A stretch of DNA of 64,000 bases from assembly GCA_907165275.2 (NCBI GenBank), contig OU015658.1, positions 3,112,501 through 3,176,500 on the forward strand. Direction: 5' to 3'. The notes under the pieces are model-generated. The model saw nothing but the letters and a program-made list of their open reading frames with translations, was not told where the DNA came from and did no database searches. This DNA is from Zygaena filipendulae (taxonomy: Eukaryota; Arthropoda; Insecta; Lepidoptera; Zygaenidae). Within the stretch, counting starts at the first letter, position 1. Each line of letters begins with the position of its first letter. Both the position numbers and the translations under genes were made by a program. This document shows positions 52,672-64,000 of this stretch, one piece after another.

Positions 52672-52776
52672 CCAACTAACATTAATTTAATGAACGTCTC
52701 TGATTGCGGCAATTTTGTTTTAAAAATCTTTACTTAAAATTAAGTAATCATTGAAAAGACTTTGAGTGCGGCCGTT
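52672..52776. mobile_element. MITE-like element, copy 2 (inverted, partial)
   Basis: The reverse complement matches 39806-39910: GATTACTTAATTTTAAGTAA, AAACAAAATTGCCGC and GAGACGTTCATTAAATTAAT. Confidence 0.65.
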
Positions 52777-53675
52777 AACCCTATAGCGTCCTATAAAATG
52801 CGGTTTTGCTTCTCTGCACAATTTCCACGATACTGGTCGTGACGGAAACTTAGATAGATGGAAAAACTAGGTCATGCTGTACCTACTGTTAAACGATTTA
52901 CCTTTCTCTTGAGATATAGTACATTACTAGCATGAGTACACACACTTTCAGTATTGATATGGAAAAAATGCAATAAATACTGAGATAATAGAAGAGGATA
53001 TACTTTTTTCTTCGGAAAACGCGGGAAAAGCTAGTACCTACAGTTATCACATTTCTTTTGTTGGGCAGGAAATATCTAAAGCAACTCATTTTGTTAATGT
53101 CAAAACATTTCTAAACGATTGATAGTTTTTACAACCGTTTTTTGAATTGTAGAAAGAAAAGGTTCGTAATTTATAATATTTTTTTTAAAGAAGAATTGTT
53201 AGGTCGAAGCAGTAAACTTCTATAAAAGTATCTATGTGTGAGGGGTGAATAAGCATATAAGCAACAACTTAGGTTTAAGATCCTTCCATGATTCTATACA
53301 TTTAGGGAGAGAGGAAATGAGAGGAAATTATGTAAGCAGCTGTTTTTATAATACATATACGCATGTTAAGTTAATTATCAATGATATTCCTACCAAAGTG
53401 GAATAGTATACGCAGGCATTATGTTATTAAACCAAATATGTAACATCTTATTTCTTAAGAATAAAACATTGATTAAAATAATATTTCATGCTGTGGGTTT
53501 TCGTGCTGAAAGAAGAGCGATCGGTTCAACTAGACAGCGAGAGAGTGCGTTACCGACTGCCAGTTACAAGGTAGTTTTTACACCAGTATACGATATAGTA
53601 GGTATCAGTGGCGAAGGGTGAAATATTGAGAGAGGGAAGCCGGAAATCTACTTTAATTTCAACTTATTAAACTAT
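52777..53675. other. AT-rich DNA, nothing recognised
   Basis: Short open frames only; no conserved motif seen. Confidence 0.4.
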
Positions 53676-53677
53676 TA

Positions 53678-53775
53678 ACTGTTCCCCGCAGTTTCACCTG
53701 CGAAAAGTTCCGGAGTTCCCGCGGGAATTCCGGTATAAAAAGTCCTTCCCTGTATCCCTTACAACGTTCTCAATT
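53678..53775 (-). mobile_element. Helitron-like fragment
   Basis: TGTTCCCCGCAGTTTCACC, GGAGTTCCCGCGGGAATTCC and AAAAAGTCC body; both ends are degraded. Confidence 0.5.
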
Positions 53776-54160
53776 ACGGAGAGAGATGTTGCGTCTGAAG
53801 GGAAGCCGGTGGGAATCGGCTTCTATGGTATCTTCGCCACTGGTAGGTATTAAAAATTGTAAAAATCACTTTGGGTTCGCAATACAATAGCTTATTAATA
53901 TTAAATCAAAACTAGTTATAGATAGATATACTTGAAAAACGTTGGTTACGGAAACTGCTCTAATAATGTATCGGCTCAGACGGTCCTCGAACGAACGAAA
54001 CGAGGGCAAATCTAAAATTTAATAAGCCAAGCGCTGCCAGTTGAGTCGCGCCACTACCTGCTGCTACGTATCTTCAACGTAGCATAGCATAGTAGAAATT
54101 TTCATTAAAAAATATTTCACCTCACTGTACCGCCGCTTGGCCGCACCTCGACCTATGTAG

Positions 54161-54275
54161 TGTACAATCAGCAGCGGAAAAATGTGAACGCGTCTCAGAC
54201 AACGAATCTTATTGCAATAGTAATAAAGTTCAACGACTGACACAAGTGTTTGCATATTTTTGTTGTTGACTGTAC
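54161..54275. mobile_element. 115-bp MITE, second copy of the 21979-22087 family
   Basis: Left end TGTACAATCAGCAGCGG and inverse of the right end GTACAGTCAACAACAAAAA; the centre shares ATAAAGTTCAA and GTGTTT with the ARMC8 copy. Confidence 0.65.
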
Positions 54276-54429
54276 CGGGTGTACCTAGAGATTTCCGACT
54301 GCACGTAATTTTTAATGCAATCTCGCCGACTAATATTTATTTTGTGTTTATTTTACATTAGCCGCTCTCAGCGGCTTCGCCAAGGGAGTTCCTTCGGGAA
54401 CTTTGGGATGAAAATCCTTTCTTAGATGA

Positions 54430-56070
54430 CTATACGCTCTATAATTTTCGAAGTTTCGTTATTGGTCAGTGAATCAGAAATTTATTAGTATGATTTAGTA
54501 AAAAATCAATAATTTATCAGGAAAATAAATAAAGATATAAGTACAGCGGGCTGGACTCTCCATAAATTGCCTGTAAAACTTTAGCTTCACAAGACAAGCA
54601 GTTTTCGAAGGTCAGTGATCCAGTTATAAGTTACAGTTCGAAGTGTAATTAAAGATGTACAGCAAGACTGGTATAGTTTCTTACAAGAACAAGCCGTGGA
54701 CACTTAAATTTTTACTGTTTGACTTTCAATGTAGATTTCTTTGGTAGACTACAAAAAACTACAAAAACAAAAAGGCGTATTATTTTTTTAAATAAAGTTT
54801 TATTTTCATTTTTGAAGTAAAATTCTTTAGGCGAGACGAAGTTGAAGTGTGACGGAGACGTGCTATCCGATTTCGTTCAGAGGAATGACTTAATACCTAC
54901 TTGGTTATATTAAATCTGTCACAACTTAGAACATCGGCTGCAAGGTACATGCTCTTATATAATTTTGCTAAAATCTAGATAACGCGTTTAAAAAACTTCG
55001 CTATTTTGTTTTTAGACAAGCTTTAACTTTATTTTTTAGGCAAGCCCACGACCCTCCACGACAGAATCTATTGATTTTTTAAATAAAACCTAGGCACCAT
55101 TTCAGCTAGACATCCCCTTTCCGACTAACTCTGTAGATGGTGTAGTACCTACATTTACAACCTAGCTACTTGACTTGAAACATTTTGGACGAAAACAAAT
55201 AAGTTCTTACTTAAGAAATACAGAATATGGAACAAGAAACATTGAAACTGCTTGAGATCACGCAACTCAAGAGTGTGTCAACAAATTAACTGACAAGACA
55301 TTAATTCCTCTTTAGGGGCTGTACGCGGAGGGCTTATACATGACTATAATTTACGAAATTTTCAGTGTAATTCGCGCGAAATCACAGCGACAACAATATG
55401 GCGTTGTACCGCTGGGCAATGTAAGCGACGTCATCCCTGACGGGGCGTAATTAAACAAACTTTCGACGGCCCGACTAGGGGCGGGCGGTCTCATCAAAAA
55501 CCGAGTACACTCGACGAACGAACTACTCGTAAATACGTTTCGTATAGTACGACTCGGTGCTCGGTATATTTTGGAGCGACGGATAATTTGGAACGAGCCA
55601 AACAATAAGTACTCACAAAAATTTAATTCAGAAACACAGGCTGACTATAGTACTAGTACCTACCAGGTAGGTAGGTACGTACTTTGTTGAATATGATCAT
55701 GAAATTTGAATGTAAAATTAATTTTTAACTTCATAGGCACGAGTTTACAGAATGGGATCTGAGGAGTTCGGGAAAAATACAAATTCAAATACGAATTTTT
55801 TAAATGATGAAAATAATGAAGAAGGTTTTTACGAATTGTTGCTGAAGTTGTTAATACATGAAGTTGTTAATCGACTGGCTTTTCTAGCATAAGAACTCAT
55901 TTGCAGTAGGTACCTACTCCAATTGGGAATATGTACCTACATATAAATAATAAAAGAAAAAAGGTTTTCAACATTAAAAAACATTGCGAAATGTGAGTTT
56001 TTCAAGAGCTGAAAGCACAGCGACTGATGTACACGCACCTAGCTCTCCAGTGCGGTGATAAACAAAGCCG
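54430..56070. other. Intergenic, nothing recognised
   Basis: AT-rich with a GC-balanced segment at 55380-55590; the 84-codon frame there shows no recognised motif. A G-run follows at about 56079-56097. Confidence 0.4.
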
Positions 56071-56078
56071 CCGTACAA

Positions 56079-56097
56079 GGGGGGGGGGGGGGGGGGG
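56079..56097. repeat. Poly(G) tract
   Basis: Nineteen or so consecutive G residues; its exact length is error-prone in assemblies. Confidence 0.8.
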
Positions 56098-56237
56098 TTT
56101 AAAACCATTTTTGTTATTATTGTTATTATTCATGGCGTGCGTATTTTTTATCCGTTATCTCATATAAACCAAGGGAAAAAGAGGACTGCAACACCAGAGA
56201 CCAAGCAGCATAAAGATGTGTTTATTTAGGAGTTCTT

Positions 56238-56360
56238 TTTATCTCGGAGTTCCCGCGGGAATTCCGAGATAAAAAGTACCCTATGTCCTTCTGTACCCCT
56301 GACAACGTGCATGCCAAATTTCATCAAAATCCGTTCTTCCGTTTTTGCGTGATTGAGTAA
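56238..56360 (-). mobile_element. Helitron-like body fragment
   Basis: CGGAGTTCCCGCGGGAATTC, GATAAAAAGTACCCTATGTC and CTGACAACGTGCATGCCAAA; followed to about 56590 by another repeat-like stretch (CAGTAGTTTTTGACCCATGC, ACAGACAGACAG). Confidence 0.55.
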
Positions 56361-56699
56361 ATTTATGCGAGGATAAGAGCTCGAAAGCGCATTTTCATCC
56401 GACTTGCTTCAAATTTATCGTCACTGCTCAGCTCCTATGTGTCTTAACGTAATGTTATATAGCCTATAACCTGCCTAGGAGTATGGACTACAATCGTACC
56501 AAGTTTGGTTAAAATCCCTTCAGTAGTTTTTGACCCATGCGTGCACATACAGACAGACAGACCGACAGACAAAAAATTTACTGATTGCATTTTTGGCATC
56601 AGTAGGTATCGATCACCATTCATCCTTCAATATTAATTTTGAATATAAATTCAATGTACAGAATTCACCTCTCTACAGTTTTATTATAAGTATATAGAT

Positions 56700-58845
56700 A
56701 TAAATTATTTCACGTTTATATACCAGAATACTGAAATAGTTTATAAATGTCATCCTCAATTAGTACGAGTAGATCAATGCCCCCAAATCTGGTTACATGT
56801 TGTTAGTCACACATCTTCCGAAAGAAGACGGTTGGTTCGTTTTGTCATAAGTTACTTGAAGTTCAGACAAAATATGTCTAGGACGTAAAAATCTCTATTT
56901 TATCCAAGTTCTTGATTGTTATTTTTCTTCGAAATACTTACAAAGACAGCTCCTACGGGATCCTTGGTTGCAAAAAGTTGGATTGTCTTTGGGCAAACAA
57001 TGGAATCCTAGGAAAGTTGGGAATTCATTTTGACAAAACAAACAATGGGTGCGTTCTTTCGCGACAGCATGACGGAACTTATATCTATAAAGTAGCATGG
57101 CTCTATGCTATTACTTCGTCTTGAATCTTTCTTGCCTTACATTCATATTTTCGTAGTCATGTCTTGTTCTGTTATTCAATAAAGCGTGTTAAAGTTTTAC
57201 GATTCGTCCCGTGCTTTTTCATGGTAGTTTCGAAAAGAATACCGACGCAACGCGCTCCAGCTGGCAGGAGGGTACCTACTCGCAATTTATGCGCGCACGT
57301 ATTTACAAGGTAACAAAGCGAGACAACATATGTTGCATGAATAAAACAGTGGGGGAGGGTGGGTGCTCTGAATATTTGAGTCGTGGAATTGTGGGTCATA
57401 GCGATACGTTCCTTGCCACGGCTGCCCACAGTGCACGTTGCGTCTATACAGTTAAGTAATTAGATTACGTTAGGTATGACATTAAAAGTTAGTTTTAAAA
57501 TTAGTTTTATCATAATTGAATATAGCTACAACCCCCCCCCCCCCCCGTGACCAAGCTAGCCAAGGTACTTTGAGACCCCCCGAATGGGTCACGTAGTATG
57601 GGTATTTTTCCTAAGGTAATGACGTAAAATTATCAGTATATAACGATACAAAAGTGTAGAAGGTATTATGCAACGAAATGCAATAAATAAGCAACTAATC
57701 CTTTATACATTGTATAAGGAAACAAAGATATCGACTCGTACATTATTATTATTACATTGAATTGCAATTTTAAGTTCTGCTTGCAGAAACCTTGAAATAC
57801 TCGGAGCTAAAAACAACTAAGTTTGTAAAAGCAATACAATCCTTAGGTATTATAGTACCAAGCAACGCCGTTGCGTAAAGTATATAGTTTTCTGTATAGA
57901 TTCCTTATTAGTCTCTACTTTCTACCAAGCAACGCCGTTGCATATAATATAACTACTTAGATAGTTTTCTGTACCGTCTATATCTAGCGTCGCGTCGCTA
58001 ACTTGTCATGTGTGAAGTGTTGGTTGCTGACAAATTGATGTCATTTGCGACAATCTGTTACACGACGCGCGCTGTGCGAGCAAAGCCGTTCGTCATGCGA
58101 TGTCGGAGCAACCTTACAGAAATCTTTTTATTGCCCGGCATCGTATAAAAGATTCAACATAATAGCCACTCTGTTTGTAGCTTTGCTCTGTTCGTAGCTC
58201 TGTTTGGACCCGTACCTGCACGGGTCCGCAGCAGCTGTTATAAAGTATCTTAGATTGTTATGAAAATTTCTCAACATGAAAGTGATGCTGGCCGGTGGGA
58301 TTTAAATTTAAATTAGTAATTTTCCTCTTCTTCCCATAAAACTACGAGGTTCGTGCACGCGTACAAAAAAAAAACATTCAATAGGTAGGTTACATTAAAT
58401 TATTTATTTAGTTTCGATATGTTATTCTCAATCGGGTGAGAAATGATATCTTCGAATGTGCTACGAATATCGAACGAGAATATAGGAAATAGTGTTCCTT
58501 TGTTTTGGTTACTTAAACATTTTCTTAATTTCCTGAATGAATAAACGATTTGTAACCGCTACCGCTGCGTTTGTTATAAATAGATAATAAATTAAAGCTA
58601 GAATAAACGACAGGTTTGTGTGCTCGCAATAAACAAGATTTAATTATCTGCGGTAGGTTGTAGCGAATTCTCAGCGGACAACCGCAGTCGCGTCGTGAGC
58701 CAGCTCCACCGGTACCGGTACGGTATTGCACACCTGAGGTCGTAAAGTCGGTGAGTATATAAAATAGTAACTCCAAACGAACGGACATTTAACGTCTAGC
58801 CACGAGATGATCTGGTAAAATTTCATATAGGTACCTATACCATCA
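56700..58845. other. Intergenic, no gene recognised
   Basis: Contains a poly(C) run (about 57531-57546), a repeated TACCAAGCAACGCCGTTGC (about 57856 and 57923) and a GC-balanced piece at 58660-58760 that ends in a donor-like GTGAGT. None identifies a gene. Confidence 0.4.
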
Positions 58846-58850
58846 TATTT

Positions 58851-59251
58851 ATACAGGCTGTAAAAAGACCGGCGACATAACCGCTAGAAATCCATATAAA
58901 ATAGTAATTGAAGTTATTCTGCAGTAAAAACATTGTTGGGAAATGTAATTTTATTTTTAGGTTAAAAAAAATTTACAGCGCGCAATGTACTCGCAAATCC
59001 ACATCACAGTATAACTACCTTCACAATAACTACCAAGTTACTTTAGAAACAATATTAGTCACTTGATAAACTACAAAGATATGCAATAAGTAGAACAAAA
59101 TTTAGGAACCTTTGAGGCTTAAGCCTTCAAAACCGTTGATTTCTTCAAAACCGTTCATTTCCCAGCTGAATTTCCATGTCTAAAATGTTCGCACTGGTGT
59201 AAGGAATATCATAGTTACGGATATGTCGGAGATTTTCTGACACCCTGTCTA
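58851..59251. mobile_element. MITE-like element with ACAGGGTGT-type ends
   Basis: Left end ATACAGGCTGTAAAAA and inverse of the right end AGACAGGGTGTCAGAAAA. About 400 bp, no coding capacity; a Helitron copy begins directly after it. Confidence 0.5.
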
Positions 59252-59254
59252 TTA

Positions 59255-59457
59255 CTAGCTGTCCTCCACGGTTTCACTCGCGGTAATTTCGGAGTTCCCG
59301 TGGGAATTCTAGAATAAACTAGACGTATAAACCTTCCTCATAAATCACTCTTTCTTTTGTCGATAATCGCATTAAAATTCGTTCCGTAGTTTTTGAGTTT
59401 ATCGCACACAGAAAGACAAACACGGCGTACGGCTTTGTTTTATAACATGTAAGGATA
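59255..59457 (-). mobile_element. Helitron-like element
   Basis: CTAG end at 59255 with CTCCACGGTTTCACTCGCGG, GGAGTTCCCGTGGGAATTCT and CGTAGTTTTTGAGTTTATCG. Confidence 0.6.
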
Positions 59458-59644
59458 TTGTCATAATATGTAGATATTATTCAGTGTACCTATCTCTGAG
59501 CAACTTGCACGGAAGAACTTTTATGTCCGAACAAAAAGGTCCCGATTGAGTTTGAGAGAAATTTCCCGAGATAGGGTACCTATACTTTGTCTCAACACAA
59601 AGAACTCCTGAGGCAATTCTGATATTGACCCAGGTTTTTTTATA

Positions 59645-59875
59645 TCCTACTAATATTATAAACGCGAAAGTTTGTAAGTATGTATGTATGGATGGATTTA
59701 TGGATGGATGGATGGATGTTTGTTACTCTTTCACGCAAAAACTACTGGATGGATTTAAATGAAACTTTACAATAATATAGCTTATACATTAGATTAACAC
59801 ATAGGGTACGTTTTATCCCGGAATTCCCGCGGAAACTCTGAAATTAATGCGGGTGAAACCGCGAGGCACAACTAG
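59645..59875 (+). mobile_element. Helitron-like element with internal (GGAT) expansion
   Basis: Starts A|TCCTACTAATATTATAAA, includes a GTATGTATGGATGGAT microsatellite, the TCACGCAAAAACTACTGGAT body and the hairpin GCGGGTGAAACCGCG, and ends GGCACAACTAG|T. Confidence 0.7.
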
Positions 59876-59879
59876 TACA

Positions 59880-61740
59880 AAATAAGTACATCCCAATCGT
59901 TCATAGTCCTTTAAAAGGAATGAATAAAGTATCTACATACTTGAAGAATTTGAAGATATATTTATGTAAATTAATTATGTCAACAAGCACTTTAGAGAAA
60001 AGCACAAATTTAAAGTTGTGGATATATTTTCAAATGTGCACATATGGATTTAAAAAGAGAACATTATACGAAAATTGCATTCTATACCTAACATAAATTG
60101 CGGATTTGTGTTCATCTTTAAGTTAATGAAAAACAAATCTTTGATTCCGCTTCCTGTTGTCTTATTTACCAGCTGGTTAATTTACAGAGACCAAGGCGTA
60201 GACTTAGCTCTTTGAACCGTAGCCTCTGCGCGGCGCCACCAGAAGGCACTCGTAAGATGAGAGTCTGTAAATATTGAAGGTTCATTCCGTAACGTCGGCC
60301 AGTCGCGTCCCTAGACAGAGGAAATAAGTAAACTCAACTCGAACCGGTATAAACTGAAACCAATTAACTATGTGCGGATAGTTTTATTTTAAACCTTAGG
60401 TAATAAGATTTATAACTAAATATAGTAAATTCGATCCCCAATGTTTTCAAAGTTCCCGTAGGGATTCCGCCATAGAAAGTACCTACCCTATGTCGCTCAG
60501 GAACACTATAGCTTCCTGTAAGTGAAGGAATTTTTAAAACAGGTTTAGAAGTTTTTAAAGTTTATCCAAATATAGCTCCCAAATTATCAAAATATAGGTC
60601 AGGCAAAGTTTCCCAAAGGTTCAGGTAGCCAAATATAGGTAGGTTGTCCATCGCCATTCAACGCGGCAATGCAGCGAGTGTCAACTGTCATGGGCACCTT
60701 TGCCACCGGTATGACCCGGGGCGGTATTTTTGAGTGAATTTGTGTAAATTGACTTTATTTTTATATAACGTTAGTATTAAATATTAATAATGGTACAATA
60801 AAACCCCATTCACAAAGGAACGTTTGACGACATGTATAGATTTGATGTAAATATATTACACCATTTTATTATAATATTTTATTATAGTTACACCCATTGA
60901 GTTGATATTATTCGATTGAATTATAATAGATTTCGATTTGGTTGCATCGTCATATTTAGTCTTTACTTTGAATGTTTAGTTTAGTGATCATTTAAGGTAA
61001 AATATTGTAATCTTTTACGTAGGCCTTATTTATTATTATGATTAATAACAAATAAATGTTTACCCTGATTCGAAAATTGAACCTACTACACCTTACGTAG
61101 CCGTCAAGTTCGCTTACCACTAGACTACTAAATTGTCTGTGGAACAATTTTAGTTAGGCGAAGTGTAGTCGATAATATTATTATATTCAAAAACGTCTAC
61201 CCCTAACGAGTGTAACGACAATTTAATTGTGTAATTTTATTGTCGCCGACAGAGCACCAACGCAACGGCCGGTAATTGTCCGCTGCGACCACCACCGCCG
61301 GGACTCACAATCGACGCTGTGCAGTGAGAACAAGCCCATTAATTTCTGTCATTTTCTCGCTCAAACGAAACTACACCAGTCAGCTGTTTACGACGTCTTT
61401 TGTTTACTACGAGTATTATTCAAAATGAAATGAATTCAAATTCAGTTCTGCGATTTCAAAAACGGGTTTTCTAGTTAGCTGTTAACCAACAGGTGAATTA
61501 TGTTAAGTATTCATCATATAATAGGCGCCTGATTCAGGTATAGTAATATGGTAAAGTTTAATTTAAAAACTAATCCAGATCATTTTTATGGCTGCCAATT
61601 CAAACACGTTCGAGAGTTTTATACGTAGGACAAAATTTGCTATAGGTGCTAATTTACTTTTTTCTTAGGGCTATCAAATTGTATATACTTATCTACACGG
61701 TGTAAGGTAAAACGAGAGTCGTATTCAAATTTTTGATAGT
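59880..61740. other. Intergenic, nothing recognised
   Basis: A weak Helitron-like fragment (GTTCCCGTAGGGATTCC) is near 60450 and a GC-balanced piece at 61240-61400. No conserved coding motif. Confidence 0.4.
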
Positions 61741-61759
61741 GTTTTTATCTAAACTATAG

Positions 61760-61895
61760 CTTTTTTTTTATGTCATAGGGGGCAAACGGGAAAGTGGTAC
61801 ACCTGATGGTAAGTGATTACCGCCACTCATAGACATCTGCAACACCAGAAGGCGTGCAGGTGCGTTGCCGACCTGGAATGGGGATGGGAACTGTC
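61760..61895 (+). mobile_element. Lepidopteran SINE-like repeat
   Basis: The string TTTTTTTATGTCATAGGG ... GTGGTACACCTGATGGTAAG, CATAGACATCTGCAACACCA and GTGCAGGTGCGTTGCCGACC is one I recognise as a very common dispersed repeat of moths and butterflies. Only part of it is present. Confidence 0.6.
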
Positions 61896-62797
61896 ATCCG
61901 TGATAATTTCGGATACAAATACAAACTTTGCAGCCCCTTTCCACCTCTTTAGGGGTTGAATTTTCAAAAATCCTTTCTTCTCGTATGCCTACGTCATACA
62001 AAGAACACACCCTCCAAGTTTTTCTTTAGGCTGTGCGTTGATTGTCAGTTAGTCATTCAGGACAAATTTATTATTTTATATACAGGATATTTTATACATA
62101 TAGATAATAAAAATACAATTAAATAGAAATTACTGATAAATCAGAGAAAAATTTAGATAAAATCTCAAAAACGGATTTGCCGGCGCGCCAGTGTTATAAT
62201 TATACAAAATATAATACAAAGGAAAGGGGTGTTAAATGACCTTTAGAATATATGTACGTTGCTGCTTGCGCGCTCAATTTTCGTGAGTATTTTTTTACAT
62301 CAAAAATAGTTTTTTAAATGTATATTTGAGACGAGAATCGAATACTAAACACCTTCCTTCAGTATGTCCCTCGGGCCTCGCTTAACTTTACCCTATATAA
62401 CTTACAAGTATAAGCATATAAGCTGATTTATAATTATAATGCAATAAGGAGTAAGGACACAAAAGATTATGAAACTAGATAGGTAATAGATTTGCCACAT
62501 CTATAAAATTCCGCACAACAAACCCGATTTCATCCTCACGACCCACACTCATTATCCTGGTATACTCGATGTTTTGATGATTATGATACTAATATTATAT
62601 CATGATTATATCAGTGCTATCAATTGACACCTAACCCATCTCTAGCAGTATGTAACTTAAATCATCCAAATCGCATCCAAGATACTCGTACATATTAAAG
62701 TGAGAAAAGTTAGCTTTTTCAGAAGATTGCGAATATAGGCGGTAGCGGGGGGCGCGCTGAAAGGCGGGGGCAGGGGCACGACCCCACTGGCCGCACT

Positions 62798-63135
62798 AGG
62801 CACTAAGGATGTTACGGAGCTTCGACTTCGAATCCGATAAGTCGGAACATCCGATTGATATTACACACTTCCGGTTCCGACTTCGGTTCCGACACTTTTA
62901 AATCGGTGTTTTTAAACGGATGCTTTATGCATATCGTGCGCGGAACCCCCTACCTGCTGCTTTCTGTCGTCGATTACTCTTTTATTAATTATACGTAATA
63001 CGGATGATGATTAAAACATCTTTCTTCTGCCACCACCTCCGGGCTCCGACTTCGACTTGTACTCCGGTTCCGACTTCGACAAATCCAATTTAAAAGCTCT
63101 GACTCCGACGTCGGTTCCGATAAACTACTCTGACA
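62798..63135. repeat. TTCCGACTTCGG-rich segment
   Basis: Opens with AAGGATGTTACGGAGCTTCG and consists of two clusters (62815-62900, 63040-63130) of TTCGACTTCGAA, GGTTCCGACTTCGG and CTCCGGTTCCGACTTCGAC words around an AT-rich middle. Non-periodic. Confidence 0.6.
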
Positions 63136-63371
63136 TCCTTGCTACACGCTATATTTACGATCACCGTCACGGTCCTGCTGCCTCCCTAGTACTCTCTAGC
63201 CATTGTAGTACATTCACAATACGACTAGTGAGCTAGATACCAATGCTCGTATATTGCGGGAACGTGCTCTAAGCTCTTACTACCATCGTTTTGTATCAAC
63301 GGTCAAAGAGCTATCCAAGTTGAAAAATAAACCTACTTACCTAATTACAGGCTGAATTTTTAAGTGGATAT

Positions 63372-63407
63372 CATGGACCAATAAAACTAGTTGTTTATTG
63401 GTCCATG
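63372..63407. repeat. Perfect 14-bp stem-loop
   Basis: CATGGACCAATAAA, an eight-base loop, then the exact inverse. It directly precedes the MITE at 63417. Confidence 0.8.
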
Positions 63408-63416
63408 GTGGATATG

Positions 63417-63696
63417 GATAGCCAAATCCGAATCAGTATAAAAAATAGTAAAAAATGATCAACGGAGTGTCGGGACCGATTTTAGAAAAACTAAAACTGT
63501 ATTCTCAAATTTCTTAAAAAATATTTTTCTTAAATTGAAATCAAACCCGTTGATTTCTGTAATATTGCGTCATTCGGTTGTGTATCTTACAAGTTTCAAA
63601 TTCTGGGAAGTAATGGTTAATGACAAACTAACGAAAAAGTCTCATTAAAAAAAACTATTAATTATAATTAGTAATTACTATTCGGATTTGGCTATC
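63417..63696. mobile_element. 280-bp MITE-like element
   Basis: Terminal inverted repeats GATAGCCAAATCCGAAT / ATTCGGATTTGGCTATC (one spacer base differs). No coding capacity. Confidence 0.7.
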
Positions 63697-63728
63697 ACGC
63701 CTAGTTGAAAAATTCACCTTTATACCCA

Positions 63729-63870
63729 CTAGCTTATTACCTAGCGGTTTCGCCGCGTAAATTTCGAACTTCGAACACTAAAAAGTACCTATCCTATGAA
63801 TACTGTAGCGTCACTAGCCTCCTAACAGTGAAAGAATATTTAAAATCGGTCCAGAAGTTCCGAAGATTAC
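63729..63870 (-). mobile_element. Helitron-like fragment
   Basis: CTAG end at 63729, CTAGCGGTTTCGCCGCG hairpin part and AAAATCGGTCCAGAAGTTCC block. Confidence 0.5.
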
Positions 63871-63904
63871 TTCCCTATATCCCTATATCAAAACTTTATT
63901 GCAG

Positions 63905-64000
63905 CACACGCTTCTGCACATAAACTGTCCGCCGCTGTCAAAGATGACCAGCTGGAAGTACGTTACTGTGCGCGACTGTTTTGCGGGCACACTTTTAAAA
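63905..64000 (+). CDS. Possible 5' part of an exon running off the window
   Basis: After AACTTTATTGCAG, one frame stays open to the end and reads HASAHKLSAAVKDDQLE then VRYCARLFCGHTFK. An internal GTACGT could instead be a donor. No family recognised; base composition is more balanced than the neighbourhood. Confidence 0.2.

Noticed and set aside
55351..55605. 84-codon minus-strand frame
   Set aside because: No recognisable motif, no splice context and no composition shift; probably chance.
57172..57459. Overlapping 82- and 85-codon frames and a possible LTR
   Set aside because: An AATAAA and a pyrimidine-rich stretch hint at an LTR, but no TG...CA ends, target duplication or second copy could be found.
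61227..61433. 68-codon plus-strand frame
   Set aside because: Balanced composition but no conserved motif; could be a non-coding exon, not supportable as coding.

Overview
This window looks like nuclear DNA of a butterfly or moth (Lepidoptera). It is AT-rich with compact GC-rich exons, GT-AG introns and insect-type protein sequences. It also carries a dense load of transposon families typical of Lepidoptera: Helitron-like elements beginning near TC(N)TACTAATATTATAAA and ending in CTAG|T, TA-flanked MITEs, LINE fragments with (TAAA)n tails, and a gypsy element of the CsRn1/Kabuki kind. The order cannot be proven from sequence reading alone.

Three host genes can be read. (1) 412-13136, plus strand: a complete sphingosine kinase of three coding exons (605 aa), with a 9.1 kb first intron full of transposons. 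(2) 17576-18358, minus strand: an intronless 260-aa ankyrin-repeat protein matching ANKRD54. (3) 20629-37597, plus strand: a complete ARMC8 gene (Gid5 homologue, scaffold of the CTLH/GID E3 ubiquitin ligase) of 14 coding exons that join in frame to 655 aa. ARMC8 and ANKRD54 are divergently transcribed, about 2.3 kb apart. The three genes do not form an obvious pathway.

ARMC8 introns hold the most structured DNA. Intron 7 carries three 102-106 bp tandem repeats with a built-in hairpin. Next to them is a young 4.8 kb gypsy-type LTR retrotransposon in antisense orientation (two 408-bp LTRs, 4-bp TACC target duplication, damaged reverse transcriptase). Intron 11 begins directly with a roughly 1.4 kb GC-rich minisatellite whose first unit is the splice donor itself. 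Several other introns carry Helitron, MITE or LINE-tail sequence a few tens of bases from a splice acceptor.

From 37.6 kb to the end no gene is supportable except a possible exon at the very edge. The region is AT-rich intergenic or long-intron DNA with fragmented transposons, several MITEs, a LINE 3' end, short tandem arrays, and a strikingly perfect ~127-bp inverted repeat (50525-50809) grown inside a MITE that is itself inserted in a Helitron copy. All exon boundaries come from reading splice signals and frame continuity by eye; family assignments rest on remembered motifs, not on searches.
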